Notes: a model not told the origin generated them from the sequence alone. A DNA stretch of 18,404 nucleotides from Candidatus Poribacteria bacterium (GCA_016215705.1 JACRIR010000102.1:1-18404), one strand, 5' to 3'. Positions 1-7,829 are shown, numbered from the stretch's first letter. Translations and numbers: made by a program.

Positions 1-1149
1 GGCAATGGCAGCGTGACTGTGGAGCCTGCCGGCCCGAACTACGACTGTGGGATTGAAGTCTGCCTTACGCCCACGCCGGCAGCCTGCTGGAGATTCGACC
101 ACTGGGAAGACGGCGCGGGAACCAGTTTGGGAAGCGCTGTCCCATTCTGCATGACCATGGACGGCAACAAGACAATCGGACCGGTCTTCGTTCGGACGCA
201 GCATAACATATACATCACCATCATCGGCGCGGGCCATGTAACGCCGCCCGGTGGGCCCTATGATTGCGGAACACAAGTTGATCTACTCGCCATTCCGGAC
301 GACCCATGCTGGCAGTTCCATCATTGGGAGGGCGACATTACCGGAACTGAAAATCCGGTGCGAGTCATCGTAAATCACGACATGCATGTCATTGCTGTGT
401 TCGTTGATATAAGTATTACCTACTGTCGCGACGCTGACACCGACGAATATGGGAATCCCATTGATAGCGTTCTAGATTGCGTAGCGCCCTCGGGATATGT
501 GGACGATTGCACCGACTGCGATGACACCAACCCGGCCGTAAATCCGGGCGAGGTGGAGACATTCTGTAATTGCATAGATGACGACTGCGAACCGGCGACA
601 CCCGACAATGGCGGCTGCTGTCCGGATTTCGGAATCGTTCTGGAAAGCGGTTACAGCCCCGTCGGCCCTGCGCTGCATCTATGCGGGGCACTTGCGGAAG
701 ACCTCTGCAATGAACTCAATTCCGGCGGCTCGGTCTGCGATAGGGTCATCCGCTACAACGTAAGCACAGGTATGTACGCCACGCACATATGCGGGCTGAC
801 GTTCAATAACTTCTCAACCGAGGACGGCGAAGGCTTCTTCTTACGTTGCTCGGGCGAGGTCACATGGTGGCAGGAAGGCTGTGACATCGCATGCCCGATA
901 GCGATTGAACTTGTCCCGGGCTATAACCCGATCGCATTGCCGGCGTGCGCCTCGACCGCTACCGCCGAGGGTTTGTGTCAGGCGATAAGAGACGCCGGCG
1001 GTTCAGCGGACAGAGTCATTCGATACCGGACGGAGACCGGTATGTACGACACTCACATCTGCGGCCTGCCATTCAACAACTTCGCGCTCGAACCCGGCGC
1101 TCTGTACTTCGTCCGCAGCCAAACAACCGCAACAGTATTGATACCATAG
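1..1149 (+). CDS. Secreted repeat protein with InlB-B-like repeats and shared Cys-rich tail (5' partial)
   Basis: The frame is open from the first base, so the start, and presumably a signal peptide, lies upstream; 382 residues are visible. Residues 1-66 and 67-136 are two divergent InlB B-type repeats. Each has a GxGxV start, a 'YDCG' strand, a 'FxHWE' core (RFDHWED, QFHHWEG) and a closing 'xxVF/VFV' strand. These are small beta domains common in surface proteins. Cysteines in 'YDCG' and before 'WxF' recur in both and could pair. From residue 141 a 242-residue tail begins: a MopE-like metal-binding segment (CRDADxDxYGNP, DCDDTNPA, CNCIDDDC, NGGCCPDFG), then two related halves ending in FVRSQTTATVLIP. 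The same tail ends the next two genes. It is probably extracellular and adhesive or structural; no catalytic motif is visible. The domain calls are from memory of the families, and the role is inferred. Confidence 0.9.
   Translation, partial: GNGSVTVEPAGPNYDCGIEVCLTPTPAACWRFDHWEDGAGTSLGSAVPFCMTMDGNKTIGPVFVRTQHNIYITIIGAGHVTPPGGPYDCGTQVDLLAIPDDPCWQFHHWEGDITGTENPVRVIVNHDMHVIAVFVDISITYCRDADTDEYGNPIDSVLDCVAPSGYVDDCTDCDDTNPAVNPGEVETFCNCIDDDCEPATPDNGGCCPDFGIVLESGYSPVGPALHLCGALAEDLCNELNSGGSVCDRVIRYNVSTGMYATHICGLTFNNFSTEDGEGFFLRCSGEVTWWQEGCDIACPIAIELVPGYNPIALPACASTATAEGLCQAIRDAGGSADRVIRYRTETGMYDTHICGLPFNNFALEPGALYFVRSQTTATVLIP
421..1149 (+). repeat. Shared 729-bp C-terminal cassette, copy 1
   Basis: This copy encodes 242 residues plus a TAG stop. 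The same module, with identical length and no indels, ends the next two genes (6780-7508 and 14727-15455). All 19 cysteines are conserved among the three. It has a MopE-like segment followed by two homologous halves, each built as GY(N/S)P...LC...RVIRY...TGMY.THICGL.FNNF. This copy is the most divergent at a few sites, for example AC in place of PC before the second half and NVSTGMYATHI in place of NISTGMYVTHI. Confidence 0.9.
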
Positions 1150-1170
1150 CAGAGGCGAGAGGGGTGCTTT

Positions 1171-1188
1171 CCCCCTTTGCAAAGGGGG
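1171..1188. repeat. Perfect 18-bp palindrome CCCCCTTTGCAAAGGGGG
   Basis: The sequence equals its own reverse complement. It lies 21 bp past the first gene's stop codon and is followed by a second G-run (GAAGGGGGAT). A near copy with a three-base loop lies in the next intergenic gap (7611-7629). No T-run follows, so it is not a classical intrinsic terminator. It looks like a short dispersed palindromic repeat, although termination on either strand cannot be excluded. Confidence 0.7.
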
Positions 1189-1218
1189 ACGAAGGGGGAT
1201 TCCATTCGCATTCCAGTT

Positions 1219-1256
1219 TTCTTTGCGCCCCTCTGCGCCTCTGCGGTAAAAAAGTC
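1219..1256. other. Low-complexity CTCTGCG-type intergenic tract
   Basis: The tract reads as tandem units of about 8-10 bp (TTTGCGCCC, CTCTGCGCC, CTCTGCGG) ending in TAAAAAAG. I recall very similar 'TTTGCGCCTCTGCGGT' strings between genes in many environmental bacterial genomes, so it is probably a dispersed repeat rather than a gene-specific signal. The rest of the 1150-1325 gap shows only the palindrome at 1171 and the ribosome binding site before 1326. Confidence 0.4.
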
Positions 1257-1310
1257 GTTTTGGACAGCAGCGATCCAAGGTCTTTCTTCTTTATAAACAG
1301 GCGTGTCGGA

Positions 1311-1318
1311 AGGGAGAG
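1311..1318 (+). promoter_or_regulatory. Ribosome binding site AGGGAGAG deciding the GTG start at 1326
   Basis: The purine-rich AGGGAGAG lies 7 bases before GTG at 1326. Translation from this GTG gives an immediate signal peptide. The frame is open further upstream (to 945), but that part overlaps the previous gene and encodes no hydrophobic leader. Confidence 0.7.
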
Positions 1319-1325
1319 TAGCATC

Positions 1326-4300
1326 GTGAAAACAAGACTATTCATCCTATCGCTGCTCGCAGTTGCATTCGTGTTCTGTTTCGCGATTGCGAACGCTGTT
1401 GCGGGCCCGTCGGACGAAGACAATGACGGCGTTTACGATGACATGGACAATTGTCCGTCCGTTTACAACCGGGACCAGGTAAATACGGACGGCGGCGGGG
1501 TCGCGGTCGGGGGAAGTGACATTCGACTCGATACGGATGCCGCCGGCGCTTCCGGGTCTTCCAGTTCCCGGATATCAACCGATTCGGCCGGCAACGTGTA
1601 CGTCACCTGGTACGACAGCAGAAACGGGCAGAACGACATCTACTTCAACCGTTCCGCGGACTATGGCGCGACGTGGCTGCCCGATGATGTTCGCCTTGAT
1701 ACGACCGCTCCCGGCGCGTCTTCCTCCTACAATCAGGTCGTGACATGCGATTCTTCCGGCAACGTGTATGTCGCATGGGATGATAGGAGGAACATAGATA
1801 TTGATATCTATTTTAATCGTTCAACTGATTATGGAGCGACATGGCTGCCCAACGACATTCGGATTGACACGAGCGCCGCAGACACGTGGTCAACAAGGCC
1901 TCAAATATCGTGTGATTCTTTCGGCCATGTGTACGTCACATGGCTGGATTACCGCAATGGCCAGACGGACATCTACTTCAATTGTTCCGCCGATCATGGC
2001 GCGACGTGGTTGCCGAGTGACCTCAGGCTTGATACGAGCGCTATCGGTGTTTCGGCGTCCTTTGACCCGCAGATATCGTGCGATTCCACCGGCCATGTGT
2101 ACGTCACCTGGTATGACTTCCGCAATGGTCGGGCGGATATCTATTTCAATCGTTCGGCGGATTACGGCGCCACGTGGCTGCCGAATGACGTCCGGCTTGA
2201 TTCGAGCGCTCCCGGCGCTCCGGGGGGGTCTCATAATCCTCATATATCAAGCGATTCATCCGGTCATGTGTATGTCACATGGTTCGATCACCGAAACGAT
2301 GCGGAGGATATCTATTTCAATTGTTCATCCGATTACGGCGCCACATGGCTGCCCGGCGATATCCGGCTTAATACTAATGCTGTTCCAGTCCCTGCTGACG
2401 TTCTGTTGTTGGATGCTCAGATATCGAGTGATTCTTCCGGCCATGTATATGTCGCGTGGGAGCACAACAGAAACGGCCTCTTCGATATTTACTTCAACCG
2501 TTCATTGGACTACGGGGCGACGTGGCTGCCCAATGACATTCGGCTCGACACGAATGGGGCAGGCGGCTCCACATCCCAGAAACCCTGCGTCTCGAGCGAC
2601 TCCACCGGCCATGTTTTTGTCACGTGGCAAGATGACCGGGCGGGGGGTAATGACATCTATTTGAACCATTCGGCCGATTACGGAACGACATGGTTGTCGG
2701 CTGACGTCCGGCTTGATACGGATGCGGCAGGCGACTCCGATTCATCCAGGCCCGTCATATCGAACGATTCCTCCCGCCACGTATATGTCGCGTGGCAAGA
2801 CTCCCGAAACGGAGCGACGGATATCTATTTCAACGGCATTCTTGTCGGAGACACTTTCGGCGACGCCTGCGACAACTGCCCCGATGCCTTGAATCAAGAT
2901 CAAGCCGATGCCGATGGCGACTCCATCGGTGACGCCTGCGACGCATGGCCTTTTGACCCCGACAACGATGCCGACGGCGACGGCGTCTCGGGACACATAG
3001 ATAATTGTCCCGACGTTTCCAACGCGGACCAGGCAAACTCGGACGGCGACGCTATCGCGGTCGGTGAAAACGACATTCGCCTCGACACGAGCGCGCCAGG
3101 CGCTTCCGCCTCTGAGAACCCTGCTATGTCGAGTGATTCTTCCGGCCACGTGTATGTCACGTGGGAAGACAGCCGAAACGGTGAGAATGACATCTATTTC
3201 AACTCTTCCTCGGATCACGGCGCCACATGGTTACTATCTGATGTCCGGCTTGATACGGATGCTGCAGGGGCACACACGTCTACATACATAGACATATCGG
3301 GTGACTCCCTCGGCCACGTCTATGTCACGTGGAGCGATTCGCGCAACGGCATGCGGGATATCTATTTCAACCGTTCGTTGGATTACGGGGCGACGTGGCT
3401 GCCCAACGACATCCGGCTCGATACGGATGCTCCGGGCGCTGACTCCTCCTACACTCCTCAAATATCGAGTGATTCCGCCGGGCAGGTGTATGTCACGTGG
3501 CACGATTACCGCAACGGCTCGTCGGATATCTATTTCAACCGCTCCTCGGATTACGGGGCGACATGGCTGCCCAACGACATTCGGCTCAATGCGACTGCGC
3601 CGGACGACTCCAATTCATGGTGGCCTAGCATTTCGAGCGATTCCGACGGCCACGTCTATGTGGCGTGGCACGATTACCGTGACAGTTCGGTGGACATCTA
3701 TTTCAATTGTTCCTCGGACTACGGCGCTACATGGCTGCCCAACGACATCCGGCTTAATGCCAGTCCTGCAGCCCTTTTTGCTGTATATATAGAACCTCAA
3801 ATATCGAGCGATTCTTCCGGCCATGTGTATGTAACATGGCACGATAACCGCAACGGCGAGTGGGATATCTACTTCAATCACTCGTCGGATTACGGGGTGA
3901 CATGGGCGCCTAACGACGCGCAAGTTGACACGAACGGGGCCGGTGTCTCACTTTCCACTTATCCCCGAATATCGAGTGATTCCGTCGGCCATGTGTACAT
4001 CACGTGGGGTGACAACCGCAATGGCACAGCCGATATCTATTTTAATCGTTCCGATGACTACGGCGCCACGTGGTTGTCAAGCGACACCCGCCTCGATACC
4101 AACGCCGCAGGCGCTTCCCACTCCTTCCTTCCCATGATATCGAGCGATTCGGGCGGTCATGTCTATGTCACATGGGCCGACAACAGGAACGGCACATACA
4201 ATATCTATTTCAATCGTTCGGCGGACTACGGAGCGACATGGTTGCCCAACGACGCTCGAATTGACAGGGAAGGGGAAGTGACATATGACATCTTTAGTCC

Positions 4301-7300
4301 TCGGCTCCGAATCTCGAGTGATTCCGCCGGCCATGCGTTTGTGGCGTGGGGCGACGCGCGGAACGGAGTGTCGGACATCTATTTCAATAGCGTCTTCGTC
4401 GGAGACTCTTTCGGCGACGCTTGTGACAACTGTCCCGATGCCCTTAACGAGGATCAGGCCGACACCGACAGCGACACCGTCGGTAACGCCTGCGATAATT
4501 GCCCCGAAGTCTCTAATCCCGATCAAGCCGATGCTGATGGCGACTCCATTGGCAACGCCTGCGACAACTGTCTCAATGTCTCGAATCCCGATCAGGCCGA
4601 CACCGATGACGACTCCATCGGCGACGCCTGCGACGCATGGCCTTACGATCCCGACAACGACGCCGATGCCGACGGCGTCTCAGGACATATAGACAACTGT
4701 CCGGACGTGGCAAACGCCGACCAGGCAGACGGGGAGATGACGACGGGACAAAACGATGTGCAGCTCGACACGGGTAGCGCAAGCGGCTCGTCCGATAGTC
4801 CCCAGGTATCGAGCGACTCGGCCGGCCATGTGTATGTCACATGGCAGGATAACAGAAACGGTCAGACCGACATCTACTTCAACAGTTCATCAAATTATGG
4901 AGTGACGTGGAGGACGCCGGCTGACATCCGGCTGGACACCACCGCTCCGGGCGCCTCCAGCTCTTCTACTCCGCAGATATCGAGCGATTCTGCCGGTCAT
5001 GTCTATGTCGCGTGGCGCGATGGCAGAAACGGCGAGTCGGACATCTATTTCAGCCGCTCGTCGGATTTTGGGGCGACATGGCTGCCTAATGACATTCGGC
5101 TTGACACGAATGCTGCGGGCGCCTTCGGCTCCACGGTTCCCGCTGTGACGAGCGATTCCGCCGGCCATGTGTACGTCGTCTGGTCCGATTCCCGCAATGG
5201 CGCGACGGATATCTATTTCAATTGCTCTTCGGACTACGGGGCGACGTGGGCGCCCAACGACAGGCGGCTTGACATGGATGGGGCAGGCGCATCCAGCGCT
5301 TATTCGCCTCAGATATCGTGCGATTCAGACGGCCATGTGTATGTCGTCTGGTACGACAACAGAAACGGGCAGTACGACATCTTCTTCTACCGCTCGTCGG
5401 ATTTTGGGGCGACGTGGGCTTCGGGGAATATGCGGCTCGATACGGATGCCCCGGGCTCTCACACTTCTATCGGGCCCTCCATATCGAGCGATTCCAGCGG
5501 CCACGTATATGTCGCGTGGCACGACAACAGAAACGGTCAGAACGACATTTATTTCAACCATTCGTCGGATTACGGGGCGACATGGGCTGTGACCGATACC
5601 CGGCTTGACACGGACGCGCCGGGCGCATTCAACTCCGCTTCTACCCGGATAGCGAGCGATTCGGCCGGCCACGTGTACGTCATTTGGTCGGATATCCGGA
5701 ACGGCATGTACGATATCTATTACAACCGCTCCACTGATTTCGGCGCCACATGGGCAGTGGCCGATATCCGGCTTGATACAAATGCGCCCGGTGCTTCCCA
5801 GTCTTACAATCCTCAAATATCAAGTGATCCTGCCGGCCATGTGTGTGTGACCTGGGCCGATAACAGAAATGGCCTGTACGATATCTACTTGAACCTCTCG
5901 TCCGATTCCGGCGCCACATGGCTGCCGGCCGACGTCCGGCTTGATACGAACGCTGCGGGCGTCTCCAGTTCCACTTTTCCGGCAATATGGAACGATTCCG
6001 CCGGCCATGCGTACGTGACTTGGCGCGACTACAGGAACGGTCGGAACGATATCTATTTCAACATTGTCACGCTGGGAGACTCTTCCGGCGACGCATGCGA
6101 CAATTGTCCGGAAATCATGAATCCGGACCAGGCGGACTCGGATGCGGACGGACTGGGGAACCTTTGCGACGGCTGTCCCACCGACCCGCTCAATGACGGC
6201 GACGGCGACGGCCTGTGCGCCGACACCGACAACTGTCCGCTGGCGCCGAACCCCGGGCAACAGGACTGCGACAGCAATGGCCTAGGCGACGCCTGTGACG
6301 CAATCAATCCGGGCGCTAGCGATTCGGCATGCAACGGTGTGGATAACAACTGCAACGGCTTAACCGACGAGGAATATGTTCCTACCGCCACCGTCTGCGG
6401 GATAGGCGAATGCGCATCCGTCGGTCAAATGCTCTGTGTGAATGGTGCTTTGCAAAACACGTGTGTTCCCGGCGCGCCGGCGCCCGAAATCTGCGACGGC
6501 GTGGATAACGACTGCGACGGCTTCATGGACGAGGATGGGAATGCCCTCTGCGATAATGGTTTGTTCTGCGACGGAGTAGAAACCTGCGGTGGAGCGCTGG
6601 CATGTCAACAGGGCGCGCCACCTAATTGCAGCGACGGCGATCCCTGTACGACTGACACGTGTGACGAGTCTGCCGACCAGTGCGCCCATGAGCCGGGAGG
6701 GATGGAAGTCTGCGATGGTGTAGACAACGATTGTGACGGACTGATTGATTGCAATGACGCCGATTTGGCATGCGTCACATACTGTCGCGACGCTGATGAG
6801 GATGGATACGGTAATCCAAATGATGGCGTAATCGGCTGCAGTGCGTCAGAGGGATATGTGGAGGATTGCTCGGACTGCGATGATACCAATCCGGCGATAG
6901 ATCCTGGTGAGATGGAGACATTCTGTAATTGCATAGATGATGACTGCAATCCGGCGACACCTGACAATGGCGGATGCTGTCCGGATTTCGGAATCGTTCT
7001 GGAAAACGGCTACAACCCCGTCGGCCCTGCGCTGCACCTGTGCGGAGCGCTTGCGGAAGACCTCTGCGCCGAACTTAATTCCGACGGCCCGGTCTGCAAT
7101 AGGGTCATCCGCTACAACATAAGCACAGGCATGTACGTGACGCACATCTGCGGGCTGGCGTTCAACAACTTCTCAACCGAGGACGGTGAGGGCTTCTTCA
7201 TACGTTGCTCCGGCGAGGTGACATGGTGGCAGGAAGGCTGTGACATCCCGTGCCCGATAGCGATTGAACTCGTACCGGGCTACAACCCGATCGCATTGCC

Positions 7301-7508
7301 GGCGTGCGCCGCGACAGCTACCGCCGAGGATTTATGTCAAGCGATCACGGCCGCTGGTGGCACGGCGGACAGAGTTATTCGGTACCGCACGGAGACAGGC
7401 ATGTACGACACACACATCTGTGGCCTGCAATTCAACAACTTCGCGCTCGAGCCCGGTGCTTTGTACTTCGTCCGCAGCCAGACTACCGCAACAGTCTTGA
7501 TACCATAG
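1326..7508 (+). CDS. Giant secreted protein with three eight-repeat Asp-box propellers nested in TSP3 repeats
   Basis: The product is 2060 residues, starting at GTG 1326. Residues 1 to about 26 form a signal peptide (KTRLFILSLLAVAFVFCF, cleaved near ANA/AVA). A TSP3 segment follows, then three propeller arrays at residues 65-503, 583-1021 and 1144-1579. Each has eight repeats with the pattern DIRLDT..., ISSDSxGHVYVTWxDxRNG, DIYFNRS, SxDYGATW. The last motif matches the sialidase-type Asp-box SxDxGxTW, with 7 boxes per array. Uninterrupted TSP3 repeats (DNCPDxxNxDQADxDxDxxGDACD pattern) lie between the arrays. Residues 1580-1818 hold more TSP3, three MopE-like CDGVDNDCDG motifs and a CNxG/CTTDTCD cysteine-rich segment. 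The shared tail is residues 1819-2060. No sialidase catalytic residues (Arg triad, FRIP) were seen, so I favour binding or structure over catalysis. The protein is probably extracellular and calcium-stabilised. Its exact function is unknown. Confidence 0.92.
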   Translation: MKTRLFILSLLAVAFVFCFAIANAVAGPSDEDNDGVYDDMDNCPSVYNRDQVNTDGGGVAVGGSDIRLDTDAAGASGSSSSRISTDSAGNVYVTWYDSRNGQNDIYFNRSADYGATWLPDDVRLDTTAPGASSSYNQVVTCDSSGNVYVAWDDRRNIDIDIYFNRSTDYGATWLPNDIRIDTSAADTWSTRPQISCDSFGHVYVTWLDYRNGQTDIYFNCSADHGATWLPSDLRLDTSAIGVSASFDPQISCDSTGHVYVTWYDFRNGRADIYFNRSADYGATWLPNDVRLDSSAPGAPGGSHNPHISSDSSGHVYVTWFDHRNDAEDIYFNCSSDYGATWLPGDIRLNTNAVPVPADVLLLDAQISSDSSGHVYVAWEHNRNGLFDIYFNRSLDYGATWLPNDIRLDTNGAGGSTSQKPCVSSDSTGHVFVTWQDDRAGGNDIYLNHSADYGTTWLSADVRLDTDAAGDSDSSRPVISNDSSRHVYVAWQDSRNGATDIYFNGILVGDTFGDACDNCPDALNQDQADADGDSIGDACDAWPFDPDNDADGDGVSGHIDNCPDVSNADQANSDGDAIAVGENDIRLDTSAPGASASENPAMSSDSSGHVYVTWEDSRNGENDIYFNSSSDHGATWLLSDVRLDTDAAGAHTSTYIDISGDSLGHVYVTWSDSRNGMRDIYFNRSLDYGATWLPNDIRLDTDAPGADSSYTPQISSDSAGQVYVTWHDYRNGSSDIYFNRSSDYGATWLPNDIRLNATAPDDSNSWWPSISSDSDGHVYVAWHDYRDSSVDIYFNCSSDYGATWLPNDIRLNASPAALFAVYIEPQISSDSSGHVYVTWHDNRNGEWDIYFNHSSDYGVTWAPNDAQVDTNGAGVSLSTYPRISSDSVGHVYITWGDNRNGTADIYFNRSDDYGATWLSSDTRLDTNAAGASHSFLPMISSDSGGHVYVTWADNRNGTYNIYFNRSADYGATWLPNDARIDREGEVTYDIFSPRLRISSDSAGHAFVAWGDARNGVSDIYFNSVFVGDSFGDACDNCPDALNEDQADTDSDTVGNACDNCPEVSNPDQADADGDSIGNACDNCLNVSNPDQADTDDDSIGDACDAWPYDPDNDADADGVSGHIDNCPDVANADQADGEMTTGQNDVQLDTGSASGSSDSPQVSSDSAGHVYVTWQDNRNGQTDIYFNSSSNYGVTWRTPADIRLDTTAPGASSSSTPQISSDSAGHVYVAWRDGRNGESDIYFSRSSDFGATWLPNDIRLDTNAAGAFGSTVPAVTSDSAGHVYVVWSDSRNGATDIYFNCSSDYGATWAPNDRRLDMDGAGASSAYSPQISCDSDGHVYVVWYDNRNGQYDIFFYRSSDFGATWASGNMRLDTDAPGSHTSIGPSISSDSSGHVYVAWHDNRNGQNDIYFNHSSDYGATWAVTDTRLDTDAPGAFNSASTRIASDSAGHVYVIWSDIRNGMYDIYYNRSTDFGATWAVADIRLDTNAPGASQSYNPQISSDPAGHVCVTWADNRNGLYDIYLNLSSDSGATWLPADVRLDTNAAGVSSSTFPAIWNDSAGHAYVTWRDYRNGRNDIYFNIVTLGDSSGDACDNCPEIMNPDQADSDADGLGNLCDGCPTDPLNDGDGDGLCADTDNCPLAPNPGQQDCDSNGLGDACDAINPGASDSACNGVDNNCNGLTDEEYVPTATVCGIGECASVGQMLCVNGALQNTCVPGAPAPEICDGVDNDCDGFMDEDGNALCDNGLFCDGVETCGGALACQQGAPPNCSDGDPCTTDTCDESADQCAHEPGGMEVCDGVDNDCDGLIDCNDADLACVTYCRDADEDGYGNPNDGVIGCSASEGYVEDCSDCDDTNPAIDPGEMETFCNCIDDDCNPATPDNGGCCPDFGIVLENGYNPVGPALHLCGALAEDLCAELNSDGPVCNRVIRYNISTGMYVTHICGLAFNNFSTEDGEGFFIRCSGEVTWWQEGCDIPCPIAIELVPGYNPIALPACAATATAEDLCQAITAAGGTADRVIRYRTETGMYDTHICGLQFNNFALEPGALYFVRSQTTATVLIP
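1518..2834 (+). repeat. Propeller array 1: eight Asp-box repeats (439 codons)
   Basis: The eight repeats are 56, 56, 55, 56, 57, 59, 56 and 44 residues long. The first seven end in an Asp-box (for example SADYGATW). The eighth stops after DIYFN, where the chain goes into VGDTFGDACDNC. The array therefore starts with an outer strand (VAVGGSDIRLDT) and ends one strand short, as expected when the first strand completes the last blade. Codons in the conserved motif vary synonymously (GCG/GCC, ACG/ACA, TAC/TAT). That points to old repeats under selection rather than a fresh tandem duplication. Confidence 0.88.
3072..4388 (+). repeat. Propeller array 2: eight Asp-box repeats (439 codons)
   Basis: This array has the same length as array 1 and the same 7 + 1 pattern: seven repeats end in an Asp-box (SSDHGATW, SLDYGATW and so on), and the eighth ends at DIYFN before SVFVGDSFGDACDNC. 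It is entered from a half TSP3 repeat (NCPDVSNADQANSDGDAI). Repeat 5 has an extended first loop (LNASPAALFAVYIEPQIS), and repeat 8 has an unusual one (REGEVTYDIFSPRLRIS). Confidence 0.88.
4755..6062 (+). repeat. Propeller array 3: eight Asp-box repeats (436 codons)
   Basis: This array has the same 7 + 1 architecture and is three residues shorter than the others. In repeat 1 the Asp-box aspartate is replaced by asparagine (SSNYGVTW). Repeats 2, 4 and 6 carry phenylalanine before the glycine (SSDFGATW, STDFGATW). The array is entered from NCPDVANADQADGEMTTGQN and leaves through VTLGDSSGDACDNC. Confidence 0.88.
6780..7508 (+). repeat. Shared 729-bp C-terminal cassette, copy 2
   Basis: This copy has the same length as the other two and the same 19 cysteines. 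By eye about 28 of 242 residues differ from the copy at 14727, roughly 88% identity. Most differences are in the first 35 residues and in solvent-type positions. The last 45 residues (RVIRY...VLIP) differ at one position only. After the stop codon, CAGAG matches the sequence after copy 1, and AGAGCCAAAAGGC (7510-7522) matches the sequence after copy 3 at 12 of 13 positions. Confidence 0.9.
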
Positions 7509-7610
7509 CAGAGCCAAAAGGCTAACGGGCAAGGGTGAAACGCAAAGGCAAACGGATAGAGGCAAAAGGGCAAGAGCAAAAGCAACAGCAAAAGGGCAAT
7601 CCCCACTCAT

Positions 7611-7629
7611 CCCCCTTTGAAAAAGGGGG
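7611..7629. repeat. Hairpin CCCCCTTT-GAA-AAAGGGGG, second copy of the C/G-run palindrome
   Basis: An 8-bp perfect stem with a 3-base loop, closely related to the perfect palindrome at 1171-1188. It is followed by GATTTAAGGG. CCCCCTTTxAAAGGGGG elements of this kind recur between genes in many environmental bacteria as I remember them, so a dispersed repeat is the simplest reading. The short T-run (GATTT) is too weak to call a terminator. Confidence 0.6.
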
Positions 7630-7643
7630 GATTTAAGGGAAAC

Positions 7644-7659
7644 GGGTCACGCGAGGCAA
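7644..7659. repeat. 16-mer GGGTCACGCGAGGCAA, copy 1
   Basis: An identical 16-mer occurs at 15504-15519, in the gap after the third gene. Both copies are followed within a few bases by a CAAAAG string. The two lie at different distances past their stop codons (136 and 49 bp), so this is a partial homology between the two gaps rather than a gapless duplication. Confidence 0.65.
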
Positions 7660-7718
7660 CGTCAAAAGGGCAAGGAGCTATGTAGCTCGTTTCATAATTC
7701 CTGTATCGCATTTCGTAG

Positions 7719-7739
7719 GGGCGACTCGGTGAGTCGCCC
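7719..7739. repeat. GC-rich hairpin GGGCGACTC-GGT-GAGTCGCCC
   Basis: A perfect 9-bp stem with a 3-base loop. It is preceded by TAG and followed by GCGGGAATCC, with no T-run. It lies 91 bp before the next start codon. It could be a dispersed palindromic repeat or a transcript-stabilising hairpin; the sequence does not decide between them. Confidence 0.6.
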
Positions 7740-7816
7740 GCGGGAATCCACGTAATCTTCGGACAGAGAACGTTGTTCGCATTTGTGCGATTAGTACAGT
7801 TTCTCTCGCAACCAAC

Positions 7817-7821
7817 AGGAG
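7817..7821 (+). promoter_or_regulatory. Ribosome binding site AGGAG for the gene starting at 7830
   Basis: AGGAG lies 8 bases before ATG 7830, and the ATG is followed at once by a signal peptide. The open frame extends 57 bp further upstream, but without a better start. Confidence 0.75.
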
Positions 7822-7829
7822 TCCCGACC

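Larger units (their letters stand above)
7509..7829. other. Intergenic gap (321 bp) with several short repeats
   Basis: I see no gene here. In order it holds a purine-rich stretch with three exact copies of AAAAGGGCAA (7564-7573, 7590-7599, 7664-7673), a C-run/G-run hairpin (7611-7629), a 16-mer that recurs after the next gene (7644-7659), a small inverted pair GAGCTA/TAGCTC (7675-7688), a GC-rich hairpin (7719-7739) and the ribosome binding site before 7830. No convincing -35/-10 pair was found. Confidence 0.7.

Noticed and set aside
1171-1200. Palindrome after the first gene as an intrinsic terminator
   Set aside because: No T-run follows the stem, and a variant copy in the next gap suggests a dispersed repeat.
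945-1325. Extension of the second gene upstream to 945
   Set aside because: It overlaps the end of the first gene in another frame, adds no hydrophobic leader, and GTG 1326 has a ribosome binding site and starts a signal peptide.
2742-3218. Long antisense open frames in the propeller region (also 4077-4526, 5325-5816 and 5820-6260)
   Set aside because: They are mirror images of a repetitive GC-rich coding sequence, have repeated low-complexity products and lack plausible starts.
1518-6062. Repeat arrays as CRISPR or satellite DNA
   Set aside because: The repeats are about 165 bp, in frame and vary synonymously; they are coding blades, not spacer-separated short repeats.
1518-6062. Asp-box arrays as an active sialidase
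   Set aside because: Asp-boxes are structural. No FRIP motif or arginine triad was recognised in any of the three arrays.
7773-7800. Possible promoter TTGTTC-16-TACAGT before the third gene
   Set aside because: It matches the sigma-70 consensus at only 3 of 6 and 4 of 6 positions with 16-bp spacing, which is too weak to call.
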